NCBI RefSeq assembly: GCF_022662475.1
Contig: NZ_JAKNQQ010000002.1
Coordinates: forward strand, 186,001-250,000
Length of the DNA stretch: 64,000 bases
DNA from: Sphingomonas sp. TREG-RG-20F-R18-01
Lineage (GTDB): Bacteria > Pseudomonadota > Alphaproteobacteria > Sphingomonadales > Sphingomonadaceae
Direction of reading: 5' to 3'
Every line of letters starts with the position of its first letter. Position 1 is the stretch's first letter. The notes beneath the pieces were generated by a model. The model was not told the DNA's origin, searched no databases, and saw only the letters and a program-made list of their open reading frames with translations. Below, piece by piece: positions 9,409-17,473 of this stretch. Both the position numbers and the translations under genes were made by a program.

Positions 9409-9703
9409 GATGTGGTCGCAGCCCCTATGCGGTGGTGATGCGCCGGAGTTGGGTTGGCAGGGCGATGGGGTCAAGGGTTTGCAGGGGTCGCACGTGCGCA
9501 CCCTGCCGGAGCGGGCGCGGAAGGTTAGGCGAAAGTTAGGCGAAATCGATGTCGCGCCCCGACCGCTTCATCGGGGCGCATCGGGAGGATGCCGGTGCTG
9601 TCAAAGAGCCCGGCGGGACAATAGCAGGGGGGTGGCTTGTAGGACAGCCAGGGGGGTGGAAACGCGCTCTTGCGGCGGGTCGCGGCAGCAGCAATGATGC
9701 TGC
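9409..9703. other. Divergent intergenic region with an 11-bp tandem repeat
   Basis: The 295-bp gap between htpG (minus) and a small membrane protein gene (plus) holds a perfect tandem 11-mer at 9524-9545, listed separately, and an inverted stretch around 9558-9580 (GCGCCCCGAC...ATCGGGGCGC-like). No confident promoter is seen. Confidence 0.4.
9524..9545 (+). promoter_or_regulatory. Tandem 11-bp direct repeat, possible operator
   Basis: Two perfect adjacent copies of GTTAGGCGAAA. A one-turn spacing is what a dimeric OmpR/PhoB-type regulator recognises. A related perfect 11-bp tandem, with the same GTTAGG core read on the minus strand, occurs at 34726-34747. It lies 115 bp upstream of htpG and 158 bp upstream of the plus-strand membrane protein gene. 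A regulatory function is inferred only from the repetition and position. Confidence 0.4.
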
Positions 9704-9964
9704 ATGAACCCTTGGTCGTTATTCGCAGCTACCTTCATCGCGGGCGTGTTGGCGCAAGTGATCTTCCCGCGGCATCGGTGGGGTGCGGCGGTCTTCATCG
9801 CCATTGTCCCCCTCGTCATTCTCACCGCCACGATCTGGTGGGACGTGTGGGCCCATGACGCGCTTTATGCGGTCGGCTATCTCGTCGGCCTGTTCATCTG
9901 TTCGGGCGCATCCATCTTGAGCCTGTTGGCAGTGGAGGGAGGAAGGCGTGCGCTCGGCAAGTAG
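9704..9964 (+). CDS. Small membrane protein of unknown function
   Basis: An 86-residue hydrophobic protein with three likely membrane segments (about 5-20, 27-46 and 54-78) and a short basic C-terminus. I do not recognise a family. Codon choice is consistent with coding, with many GC-ending third positions. The ribosome binding site is not obvious. It lies divergent from htpG and convergent with the VOC gene. Possibly a small inner-membrane protein, but no function can be given. Confidence 0.55.
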   Translation: MNPWSLFAATFIAGVLAQVIFPRHRWGAAVFIAIVPLVILTATIWWDVWAHDALYAVGYLVGLFICSGASILSLLAVEGGRRALGK

Positions 9965-10030
9965 CGCGAGTGTCTGCGATCGCCTTCCAGACCTGGCCAT
10001 TTCCGAAAGGCCATAGCCGGCCAGAAGACC

Positions 10031-10495
10031 CTATTGCGACGCGGGTTTGGCGTTGGGTTCCCACAGCTCGATCTTGGTCCCATCCGGATCGACGATCCAC
10101 GCGAACTTGCCGCTGGGGTCGCTGTCGTCGCGCTTGAGGATGGGAACGCCCTTCGCTTGCAACCGACCGAGGAACGCCGCGAGATCGTCGACCGCGAAGT
10201 TCAGCATGAACTCGCGCGTGGAAGGGGCCAGGTAACCGGACGCTTCCTCGAACACGTTCAGGGTCAGGACGGGCGGGTGGTCCGGCGCGTCATAAGGCAG
10301 CAGCACGCCACCCCAGGATTCGACCTTGATGCCGAGCACGTCGCGATACCAGGCCAGCAGCGCTTTCGGGTCTTTGCTCCTGAAGAAGATCCCACCGATG
10401 CCGGTGATCCTTCCGGGCGGCTCTGCCGATACGGACATGGGCGTCAGCGCGGCCAGAACGGCGGCGACGGGTAGTAGTCTGCGACTGATCGACAC
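10031..10495 (-). CDS. Exported VOC (glyoxalase/bleomycin-resistance fold) protein
   Basis: A 154-residue protein with an N-terminal signal peptide (basic SRR, hydrophobic core, likely cleavage after SVSA at about residue 24) followed by one vicinal-oxygen-chelate domain: FFRSKDPKALLAWYRDVLG at its start, and IVDPDGTKIELWEP at the end carrying the usual metal-ligand glutamate. The start is GTG, supported by a strong AGGAGG 7 bases upstream. Most VOC enzymes are cytoplasmic, so the export signal is notable. The substrate is unknown; lactoylglutathione lyase activity should not be assumed. Confidence 0.85.
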   Translation of the reverse strand: MSISRRLLPVAAVLAALTPMSVSAEPPGRITGIGGIFFRSKDPKALLAWYRDVLGIKVESWGGVLLPYDAPDHPPVLTLNVFEEASGYLAPSTREFMLNFAVDDLAAFLGRLQAKGVPILKRDDSDPSGKFAWIVDPDGTKIELWEPNAKPASQ

Positions 10496-10869
10496 ACCCT
10501 TGCCTCCTGCGCATTCTGTCGCGGCATGCTACAGCAGAACCGCGCGCAATCCCATGCCCGCGAGCGGTCGGTCGCCTGGCGATCAGGTCGTGGCGCTCGG
10601 GCCGCATCCGCGCGGCGACCGTTCGCGCAGGGGGTGTTCCCTGGATGGCTGGCGCGTCGCGGGGCCACGTTCATGCTCAGGGCCTGGCCGACGGGCGTTC
10701 CCTACCCCTCCCGCCCGTCCACGGTTCCAGGATCCACGCCCCGACCCGCTTCCCATCCGCCGCGCGTAATCTGGCGTTGGCTGCGCGGCGCCGGCGTGCA
10801 ACACGTCGCATTCAGGTTTTTCAGTTTATCAACAGCCCGTCGCTGAAGGACAACACGCAAGGACGATCG
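10496..10869. other. 374-bp divergent intergenic region
   Basis: This gap lies between the VOC gene (minus) and the beta-lactamase-fold gene (plus). It is GC-rich, with an AT-richer stretch at 10810-10833 (TTCAGGTTTTTCAGTTTATC) that is the most promoter-like part for the plus-strand gene. No RNA gene or repeat is seen. Frames through it are not convincing coding sequence. Confidence 0.4.
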
Positions 10870-11727
10870 ATGCGCGTACCCCTGCTTTCCCGCCTGCTTC
10901 TCTCAGGTATCGCCGCAAGCCTCCTGATCCCGGCACCGGTGGCCGCCAGTTCGCCCGAGCTCGTCGGGCTGGAGCGCGAGCTGAGCAAGCTGGTCGCGGA
11001 ACGCTCCGGCGAATATGGCATTGCCGCGCTCGACCTGCGCGATGGAACGACCGTTGCCGTCAACGGCGACATCCCGTTTCCGATGGCGAGCACGGTCAAG
11101 CTCGCCATCGCCGCTGCCTATCTCGCCGAGGTCGATCAGGGTCGCCACAGCCTCGGCGACATGATCTATGGCCGTCCCGCGGCGAAAGTCCTGGAGCTGA
11201 TGCTGGTCCGTAGCGACAACCAGGCGGCCGACCAGCTGCTCGCCACGCTCGGCGGGCCCGCCGCTGTCCAGCAATGGCTGTGGTCGCACAAGATCCTCGG
11301 TATCCGGGTGGACCGGACGATCGCCCAGCTGCTGCGCGAACGTGGCCATCTTGCCGACAGCAAGGATGTTGCCACCCCGGTCGCGATGGTAGCGTTGCTG
11401 TACAAGCTCGACAACGGCACCGTGCTGACCGCGCAGAGCCGGGGCTTCCTGTTCGAACTGATGCGCCGATGCGAGACGGGTACGCGCCGTATCCGCGCGC
11501 TTCTTCCCGCGGGCACGCTGGTGGAGGACAAGACCGGCACGCTCGACGGAGTGACCAACGACGTGGGGATCATTACCATGCCCGATGGCCGCCGCGTGGC
11601 CGTCGCGGTGTTCGCGCGCGGGGGACGCGATCGCCAGCCGGTCATCGCGCAGGTGTCGCGCGTGATCTACGACCGCTTTGCCGACAGCGTCCGCAACGCC
11701 CTGGCGCTGTTCCTGCGCATGCAGTGA
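10870..11727 (+). CDS. Class A beta-lactamase-fold serine hydrolase lacking Glu166
   Basis: A 285-residue exported protein with a signal peptide (about 1-27). It has the serine acyl-enzyme motifs of class A beta-lactamases: Ser74-TVK77, SDN (115-117) and KTG (221-223). Alignment to TEM-type enzymes by equal spacing from SDN gives Arg146-Val-Asp148-Arg149-Thr-Ile151 and Leu155, so the general base Glu166 is Ile and Asn170 is Leu, while the Arg161, Asp163 and Arg164 positions are kept. Without Glu166 the usual deacylation step is not expected, so it may be a penicillin-binding or peptidoglycan-related hydrolase rather than a resistance enzyme. The start is well placed: AAGGA at 10859-10863. The gene is monocistronic. 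Confidence 0.85.
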   Translation: MRVPLLSRLLLSGIAASLLIPAPVAASSPELVGLERELSKLVAERSGEYGIAALDLRDGTTVAVNGDIPFPMASTVKLAIAAAYLAEVDQGRHSLGDMIYGRPAAKVLELMLVRSDNQAADQLLATLGGPAAVQQWLWSHKILGIRVDRTIAQLLRERGHLADSKDVATPVAMVALLYKLDNGTVLTAQSRGFLFELMRRCETGTRRIRALLPAGTLVEDKTGTLDGVTNDVGIITMPDGRRVAVAVFARGGRDRQPVIAQVSRVIYDRFADSVRNALALFLRMQ

Positions 11728-11832
11728 GCCGCGCCAGGTCGACCGGATTCGCGCGGGCGATCGCGACGACCGTCGTCACGACATAGAGGGGTGGCCCCCG
11801 AAAGGGTCCGTTGCACATCTGCATCTGGAAAA

Positions 11833-11919
11833 TGGTGCGGCCGAGAAGACTCGAACTTCCACGGGCTTTCGCCCACAACGACCTCAACGTTGCGCGTCTA
11901 CCAGTTCCGCCACGGCCGC
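11833..11919 (-). tRNA. tRNA-Leu (anticodon GAG)
   Basis: An 87-nt class II tRNA. The acceptor stem GCGGCCG pairs with CGGCCGC, followed by discriminator A and an encoded CCA (complement of 11833-11835). The anticodon stem CAACG/CGTTG encloses the loop TTGAGGT, giving anticodon GAG, which reads CUC/CUU leucine codons. There is a long variable arm (GTGGGCGAAAGCCCGT region) as expected for leucine tRNAs, and a T-loop TTCGAGT. Confidence 0.95.
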
Positions 11920-12042
11920 ACGTAACATCACCGGGCAAGCCCGGCAGCTGGTAGGCGAGCGCCCCTAGCAAAGCTATTCGGGCTGCGCAATGGCTGTCGT
12001 CAAAGCCTTTCGCATTTTGTCCCGGCCCGGTAGCAGCGCTGC

Positions 12043-13425
12043 ATGACCATGGCGCGCCAATCCATCCTTGAGGAGACGCGCCGGATCCTGGCGCTGGCGT
12101 GGCCGGTGATGCTCACCAGCCTCAACTGGACCATCCTGAGCGTCACCGATATCGTCGTGGTCGGGCTGACCGGCACCGATCAGGTCGCCGCTTTCGGCGC
12201 GAGTCGCGCGCTCACCTTCATCACCATCGTGGCGGGGCTGGCGTGGCTGTCGGGGGTGCTGGTGTTTACCGCGCGGGCGGATGGCGCGGGCGAACTGCGG
12301 CGGACCGGCGCGACGCTGCGCGAAGGGCTGGTGCTGGCGGGGTTGCTGGGGCTGGCGGGGGCGTTGGGGTTCGGGCTGTACGCCGCGCCGTTGCTGGCGA
12401 TGATCGGCGTTGCGCCCGCGCTGGTCGATCCGGCGGCGGCGGTGGTCCGGGTGATGGCGCTCGCCTATCCGGCGCAGATGATCAGCATCGCGGCGAGCTT
12501 CTTCCTGGAGGGGATATCGCGGCCGCGGCGCGTCACCGTCGTCAACCTGGCGACGCTGCCGATCAACGCGCTGCTCGCCTGGGCGCTGGCGGACGGGCAC
12601 CTTGGCGCGCCCGCGCTGGGGGCGGTGGGCGCGGCGGCGGCCACCGCGATCGCGTCTCTGCTGGGGGCGGCCGGCATGCTGGCGGTGGCGTGGACCACGC
12701 GGGACGCGCAGGCGCGCGAGATCCGGGTGATGACGCTGTCGGCGTGGCGCGCGGCGGTGCCGGGCGCGGTGCGGCTCGCGCGGTTCGGCGCGGTGCCGGC
12801 GATCGCCTCCGGGCTCGAGCTCGCGGGGTTCTCGATCCTGATCGCGCTGTCGACCGACCTTGGCCCGGTGACCGCGCACGCCTTCCAGATCGTCTTCTCG
12901 CTGCATAACGTGACGTTCGGCGCGGCGGTCGGCCTGGCGTCGGCGGCTGGGGTGCGGGTCGGCAATGCGATCGGCGAGGGGCAGCCGGCCCGGGTGCGTT
13001 TCCGCGCGCTGATCGCGGCGGGGCTGGCGGCGGGCGTCACGGGCCTATTGGCGCTGGGGATCCTGCTGGTGCGCGGGCCGATCGTCGGGGCCTTCCCGGC
13101 GGCGGCGGGCGTCCATGCCGCCGCGCTGGCGATGTTGCCGGTGTGGGTGCCGTTCATCCTGTTCGACGGCGTGCAACTCGTGTTCGTCTATGCGCTGCGC
13201 TCGCTCGGCGACCAGATCGTCGCGGGAGCCAACAGCATCCTCGCCTTTTTCGTCGTGACGGGGGGCCTCGGCTGGATGTTCGTGACGCACGGCGTCGGGC
13301 CGCTCGGGCTGGTCTATGCCTCGGGACTGGGAATGGTCGCGGCGACGATCCTGCACGGCGCGCGGTTCCTGTGGGTCAGTGCTGCGGCTCGCCCGAGAAA
13401 CTCAGCACCAGATCCTTCGCATTGA
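12043..13425 (+). CDS. MATE-family efflux transporter
   Basis: Inner-membrane multidrug/Na+ or H+ antiporter of the MATE family, 460 residues with about twelve membrane segments in two pseudo-repeats. The N-terminal [19 protein letters not shown] and the later [16 protein letters not shown] region are typical. The substrate is unknown. Two nearby ATGs (12043 and 12049) could serve as start. Its last 50 bp overlap the 3' end of the convergent zinc-ribbon gene, so their mRNAs are complementary there. Confidence 0.92.
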   Translation: MTMARQSILEETRRILALAWPVMLTSLNWTILSVTDIVVVGLTGTDQVAAFGASRALTFITIVAGLAWLSGVLVFTARADGAGELRRTGATLREGLVLAGLLGLAGALGFGLYAAPLLAMIGVAPALVDPAAAVVRVMALAYPAQMISIAASFFLEGISRPRRVTVVNLATLPINALLAWALADGHLGAPALGAVGAAAATAIASLLGAAGMLAVAWTTRDAQAREIRVMTLSAWRAAVPGAVRLARFGAVPAIASGLELAGFSILIALSTDLGPVTAHAFQIVFSLHNVTFGAAVGLASAAGVRVGNAIGEGQPARVRFRALIAAGLAAGVTGLLALGILLVRGPIVGAFPAAAGVHAAALAMLPVWVPFILFDGVQLVFVYALRSLGDQIVAGANSILAFFVVTGGLGWMFVTHGVGPLGLVYASGLGMVAATILHGARFLWVSAAARPRNSAPDPSH

Positions 13426-14197
13426 CCGGCACGTCGAGCTTCGCGCTGTTGAACTCGACGCGCCCCTTCGGCGGAAGCGAGGTCGCCTCGGGGCGGATCG
13501 TCCAGCTGAAGACGATGCGTTGCTGCGCATCGCGCAGGTCGGCGCGAATGTCGGGGACGGGCTGGCGCGTGTCGGTGGGGTTGAGCACGGTGCCGCTGAT
13601 CGCGAAGATCTCGTTGCCGTTATAATCATGGCGGTCGACCGGCCGGTTGACGATCTTCAGCGGGGTTTCCACCGCCGGGTGGAACAGCGTGCTGGCGGTG
13701 CGCGGGGCCCCGGTCGACACGATCGCGGCGGTCGCGCCGATCATCGCGAGCCCCGCGATCACCGCGGCCAGCGTCCAGCGGCGCACGCTGTTGCGGCGCG
13801 GGCGAAAGGGCGGGCGGTGCGCAAAGGCATCGTAATCGCCATAGGTCGGGCGCGCCGATTCCGATACGATGAAACCCTGCGCCTCGCCCGCAATATCCGC
13901 ACGCGAGTCCGGCGCGGCGGGGATCGGCGGGGCCAGTGCATTGGGCAGCGCACCGGCGATCGTTCCGGTTGGCGGCTTGGTTGGCGTCCCGGCGGGGGGG
14001 CGGGCGTGGCGCGCCTCGACGCGAGCTTCGTCTTCGTCTTCCTCTTCCTCGATCGGCGCGTCCAGTTCCAGCGCGGGCAGCGGCGCCTGGAACCAGCTAT
14101 GCTTGCAGCTTGCGCAGCGCACGGTGCGGCCGTCCGGCCCGATCGCGGTGTCGGGAATCACGTAACGGGTCTGGCACTCGGTACATTCGAGAATCAT
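13376..14197 (-). CDS. Zinc-ribbon (MJ0042) membrane protein with DUF3426-like domain
   Basis: A 273-residue protein. The N-terminal zinc ribbon has Cys5/Cys8 (LECTECQ) and Cys28/Cys31 (RCASCKHSW). An acidic and proline-rich linker follows, then one membrane segment (about 144-163) and a C-terminal extracytoplasmic domain resembling DUF3426 ([21 protein letters not shown]). Such proteins are common next to ftsE in alphaproteobacteria, and here it is divergent from ftsE. Function is not established. Its 3' end overlaps the MATE gene by 50 bp. Confidence 0.88.
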   Translation of the reverse strand: MILECTECQTRYVIPDTAIGPDGRTVRCASCKHSWFQAPLPALELDAPIEEEEDEDEARVEARHARPPAGTPTKPPTGTIAGALPNALAPPIPAAPDSRADIAGEAQGFIVSESARPTYGDYDAFAHRPPFRPRRNSVRRWTLAAVIAGLAMIGATAAIVSTGAPRTASTLFHPAVETPLKIVNRPVDRHDYNGNEIFAISGTVLNPTDTRQPVPDIRADLRDAQQRIVFSWTIRPEATSLPPKGRVEFNSAKLDVPVNAKDLVLSFSGEPQH

Positions 14198-14409
14198 CGG
14201 GGCAATTCAGACGGTAAGGGCGGACGGTCGCGGCGGCATATCGCAGGATACACCAGCCGGGGCGTCCGCGGTGTCCCGGGAAACTACGCTGTCCTTGGCC
14301 CCGGTGGCAAGGGGCCGCCAACAGGCGCGAACCTGCGCGCTTGTCGCGGCGCAAGGGATCGTGCGATGCAGGGGCGGGGCACAGACAAGTAGCGGGTAGC
14401 GCACGCCGC

Positions 14410-15117
14410 ATGGCGAATATCGTTCAGTTCGAGAATGTGGGGCTTCGCTACGGCACGGGGCAGGAGACGCTGAGTGACGTCAGCTTCACGCTGTTGCGGG
14501 GTGCCTTCTATTTCCTGATCGGCGCGTCGGGCGCGGGGAAGACGTCGCTGCTGAAGCTGCTGTACCTGTCGCAGCGTCCGACGCGCGGCAGCATCCGGCT
14601 GTTCGGCGAGGATGCGGTCACGCTGCCGCGCACCCGGCTGCCGGGCTTCCGGCGGCGGATCGGCGTGGTGTTCCAGGATTTCCGGCTGGTCCCGCACCTG
14701 TCGGCCTATGACAATATCGCGCTGCCGCTGCGCGTATCGGGCGTGCCCGAGCGCGACGTCGCGGATCCGGTGCGCGAGATGCTCGCCTGGGTCGGGCTGT
14801 CGGACAAGATCGCGGCGCGGCCCCCCACCCTGTCGGGCGGCGAGCAGCAGCGCGTCGCGATCGCGCGCGCGGTGATCGGCCGGCCGGAGATCCTCGTCGC
14901 GGACGAACCGACCGGCAACGTCGATCCCGACATGGCGGAACGGCTGTTGCACCTGTTCGATTCGCTCAACCGGCTGGGGACGACGGTCGTCGTCGCGACG
15001 CACGATTTCCAGACGCTCGGTCGCATCCCGCATGCCCATATGATGCGGCTCGAGAAAGGACGTTTGCTCGATCCGACCGGTTCGCTGCGCTTCCCACCCC
15101 CCGGCAAGTCCGCATGA
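14410..15117 (+). CDS. ftsE: Cell-division ATP-binding protein FtsE
   Basis: ABC-type ATPase of the FtsEX complex, which drives septal peptidoglycan hydrolysis and divisome assembly. The 235-residue product has Walker A (GASGAGKTS), signature LSGGEQQRVAIARA and Walker B (ILVADEPTGNVD). The start at 14410 opens the conserved MANIVQFENVGLRY; a longer frame to 14341 adds unconserved residues. It overlaps ftsX by 4 bp (ATGA) at the head of a four-gene operon with ydcF-like and plsC. Confidence 0.95.
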   Translation: MANIVQFENVGLRYGTGQETLSDVSFTLLRGAFYFLIGASGAGKTSLLKLLYLSQRPTRGSIRLFGEDAVTLPRTRLPGFRRRIGVVFQDFRLVPHLSAYDNIALPLRVSGVPERDVADPVREMLAWVGLSDKIAARPPTLSGGEQQRVAIARAVIGRPEILVADEPTGNVDPDMAERLLHLFDSLNRLGTTVVVATHDFQTLGRIPHAHMMRLEKGRLLDPTGSLRFPPPGKSA

Positions 15118-16007
15118 GCGGCGGCTTGATCGCCTCCAAGGCCGACCGGCGGCTGCTCGACGACCGGCGCGGCACGCGCGTGATGCTGTGGGTGATGGCG
15201 ATCATGCTGTTCCTGACGGTGCTGGCGGCGGCGCTGGGGCTGGCGACGCTGGGGGCGGCGGCGCTGCTCGACCGCCAGCTTGCGGGCCGGCTGACGGTGC
15301 AGATCGTCGCGCCTGCCGAGGGCGTGCGCACGCGCGAGGCCGCGGCGGCGCTTGTGGCCCTGCGGCGGCTGCCCGAGGTCCGGCGGGCGGCACCGGTCGA
15401 TCGCGCGCGGCTTGCCGAGATGCTGCGCCCCTGGCTCGGCGCGGACGGGGCGGACCCCGACCTGCCGATCCCGGCGATGATCGACGTCGACCTGTCCAGC
15501 GGCCGCGCAGCCACGGTGCAGCGCGTGACCGCCGCGGTGCGGACCGCCGCACCCAGCGCGCGGATCGACCGGCAGGAAAGCTGGATGGCGCCGGTGCGGA
15601 CCGTCATGGCGATGCTGACCGGGCTGGCGGGCGGGCTGGTCGTGCTGATGGCGGGGGCGACCGCCGCGGTCGTGATCCTCGCCGCGCGCGCCGGGCTCGA
15701 CACGCACGGCGACACCATCGCGGTGCTCCACATGCTGGGTTCAACCGACGTCCAGGTCGCGCGGTTGTTCCAGCGGCGGATCGGCGTGGATACGCTGATT
15801 GGCGGATTGCTCGGCATGGCGGTGGCGGTGGGCGTGGTCGCGTTGATCGGCGCGCAACTGAACGCGCTGGAATCGGATCTCGTCGCGGGGTTGACGCTGG
15901 GCACGCGCGACTGGGCGATCCTGGCCTGCCTCCCGCTGGCCTTTGCCGTGCTGGCGACGCTGTCGGCCCGCCTGTCGGTGCTCGCGGCGCTGCGGCGGGT
16001 ATTGTGA
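15114..16007 (+). CDS. ftsX: Cell-division permease FtsX
   Basis: Membrane partner of FtsE, 297 residues. Four membrane segments (about 24-50, 168-195, 215-245 and 262-290) enclose a periplasmic domain between the first two, the region that binds amidase activators or hydrolases in other bacteria. The start overlaps the ftsE stop and the end overlaps the next gene's GTG (GTGA). The sequence diverges from enterobacterial FtsX, as is usual for alphaproteobacteria; assignment rests on the ftsE coupling and topology. Confidence 0.92.
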   Translation: MSGGLIASKADRRLLDDRRGTRVMLWVMAIMLFLTVLAAALGLATLGAAALLDRQLAGRLTVQIVAPAEGVRTREAAAALVALRRLPEVRRAAPVDRARLAEMLRPWLGADGADPDLPIPAMIDVDLSSGRAATVQRVTAAVRTAAPSARIDRQESWMAPVRTVMAMLTGLAGGLVVLMAGATAAVVILAARAGLDTHGDTIAVLHMLGSTDVQVARLFQRRIGVDTLIGGLLGMAVAVGVVALIGAQLNALESDLVAGLTLGTRDWAILACLPLAFAVLATLSARLSVLAALRRVL

Positions 16008-16540
16008 TCCTCCGCCTGATCGCCGTGCTCGCGCTGCTGTGGGGCGGCGGGTTCGCGCTGTTCCTCGCCACCATGCCCGCGCCGGTGAGCGGACCCCGCA
16101 CCGATGCGATCGTGGTGCTGACCGGATCGTCGGGGCGGATCACGCGCGGACTGGCGCTGCTGCAGGATCATGCGGCGAAGCGCATGCTGATCAGCGGTGT
16201 CGCGCCCGCGGTGAAGCCCGGCGAACTGGCACACGAATATAAAGTCAGTCCCAAGCTGTTCGCCTGCTGCATCGACCTTGGCCATGAGGCGGTCGATACG
16301 CGATCGAACGCGGACGAAACCGCCGATTGGGTGCGCGAGCATGGCTATCGCTCGGTGCGGTTGGTGACGTCGGACTGGCATCTGGCGCGCGCGCGGCTCG
16401 AACTGGTCAACGCGCTGGACGGCGACGCGACCGTGATCGGCGATGGCGTTCCCAGCAGCCCGCGCTATGCGGTGCTGATCGCCGAGTATAACAAATTGAT
16501 TCTGCGCCGCGTGGCGCTGCTGGTCGGGGCGGCGACATGA
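16004..16540 (+). CDS. YdcF/DUF218 family protein
   Basis: A 178-residue protein with an N-terminal membrane anchor (about 2-22) and a DUF218 domain (TDAIVVLTGSSGRITRGL, then SNADETADWVREHGYRSVRLVTSDWHLARA). Relatives include the E. coli SanA/ElyC/YdcF group, implicated in envelope polysaccharide or peptidoglycan metabolism; biochemical activity is not settled. The start is GTG in a GTGA overlap with the ftsX stop, and its own stop overlaps the plsC start, so expression is coupled to cell-division and phospholipid genes. Confidence 0.88.
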   Translation: MILRLIAVLALLWGGGFALFLATMPAPVSGPRTDAIVVLTGSSGRITRGLALLQDHAAKRMLISGVAPAVKPGELAHEYKVSPKLFACCIDLGHEAVDTRSNADETADWVREHGYRSVRLVTSDWHLARARLELVNALDGDATVIGDGVPSSPRYAVLIAEYNKLILRRVALLVGAAT

Positions 16541-17247
16541 TCACGATGCGCAATCTGCTGTTCACGATCATCTTCTACGGCGGCTCGGTGCCGATTGTGC
16601 TGACCTCGGCGATTTCCGCGCTGTTCGGCTGGAAGGCGATGGTCGCGCACACCCATTTCTGGACCCGCTTCCACGGCTGGACGACGCGACACATCCTCGG
16701 GATCGACCGGCGGATCGAGGGACAGTGTTTCGCCGATGGACCGGTGATCTACGCCGCCAAGCACCAGGCGATGTACGAGACGCTCGAGCTCGGCCGGATG
16801 CTGCACAATCCCGCGATCGTGATGAAGCAGGAGCTGACCGACATCCCGGTGTGGGGCTGGGCCGCCAAACGCTACGGCGTGATCGTCGTCGACCGCGAGG
16901 CGTCGGCCGGCGCGCTGCGGCGGATGCTGCGCGAGGCGCGGGTCGCGCTGGCGGCGGGACGGTCAATCCTGATCTTTCCCGAGGGCACGCGAGTCACGCC
17001 GGGCGAGCAACCCGAGCTGAAGGCGGGCTTTGCTGGCCTGTACCAGATGCTCAGGATCCCGGTGGTGCCGATCGCGATCGACAGCGGGCTGGTATGGCCA
17101 CGGCAGGGGCCGCATCTGCCAGGCACCGTGACGTTCCGCTTCGGCACGCCGATCCCGCCCGGCCTGCCCCGCGCCGAGGCCGAGGCGCGGGTGCATGCCG
17201 CGATCAATGCACTGGAGCGACACCAGGCGATTGCGCCACGGGGGTGA
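16537..17247 (+). CDS. plsC: 1-acyl-sn-glycerol-3-phosphate acyltransferase
   Basis: Lysophosphatidic-acid acyltransferase of phospholipid synthesis, 236 residues with an N-terminal membrane helix. The catalytic motif reads KHQAMYE (histidine near residue 75), an H-x4-E in place of the classical H-x4-D, a variant I recall from related alphaproteobacteria. The later FPEGTR motif and VPIAIDSG block are intact. ATGA overlap with the DUF218 gene; last gene of the ftsEX operon. The ending is followed by a palindromic repeat pair. Confidence 0.93.
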   Translation: MITMRNLLFTIIFYGGSVPIVLTSAISALFGWKAMVAHTHFWTRFHGWTTRHILGIDRRIEGQCFADGPVIYAAKHQAMYETLELGRMLHNPAIVMKQELTDIPVWGWAAKRYGVIVVDREASAGALRRMLREARVALAAGRSILIFPEGTRVTPGEQPELKAGFAGLYQMLRIPVVPIAIDSGLVWPRQGPHLPGTVTFRFGTPIPPGLPRAEAEARVHAAINALERHQAIAPRG

Positions 17248-17266
17248 GTCGCGTTGCCCCTCCCGG

Positions 17267-17420
17267 CACCCCGGCGCAGGTCGGGGCGGCGTAATTACCT
17301 GGGCGTGCCGGCGCGGTCGAGCGCCGTATCGCCGGTTGTCCGGGCAACGTGGCGGCCCCGGCCTGCGCCGGGGTGACGGGAGGGCGACTTTCGCAGAGAT
17401 CCCGCCTGCGCGGGCATGAC
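17267..17420. repeat. Inverted pair of GC-rich palindromic repeats (REP/BIME-like), region 1
   Basis: Copies at 17267-17287 and 17354-17376 are inverted relative to each other (cores CCCCGGCGCAGG and CCTGCGCCGGGG), followed by a related CCTGCGCGGGCATGAC at 17405-17420. The region lies between the convergent 3' ends of plsC and the tyrA-like gene. Similar pairs recur in six other gaps of this window. Confidence 0.8.
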
Positions 17421-17473
17421 GGAAGACGGGGGCTGGCCGCTGCGTTCCGCGGCGCAGACGCAAGGCCCGCGCG

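Noticed and set aside
9409..9480. Heat-shock (RpoH) promoter for htpG
   Set aside because: A CTTGACCCCAT segment is present on the minus strand, but the two elements are not at the spacing of an RpoH promoter.
10870..11727. Calling the class A fold protein a beta-lactam resistance gene
   Set aside because: The general base Glu166 and Asn170 equivalents are absent, so hydrolytic resistance should not be assumed.
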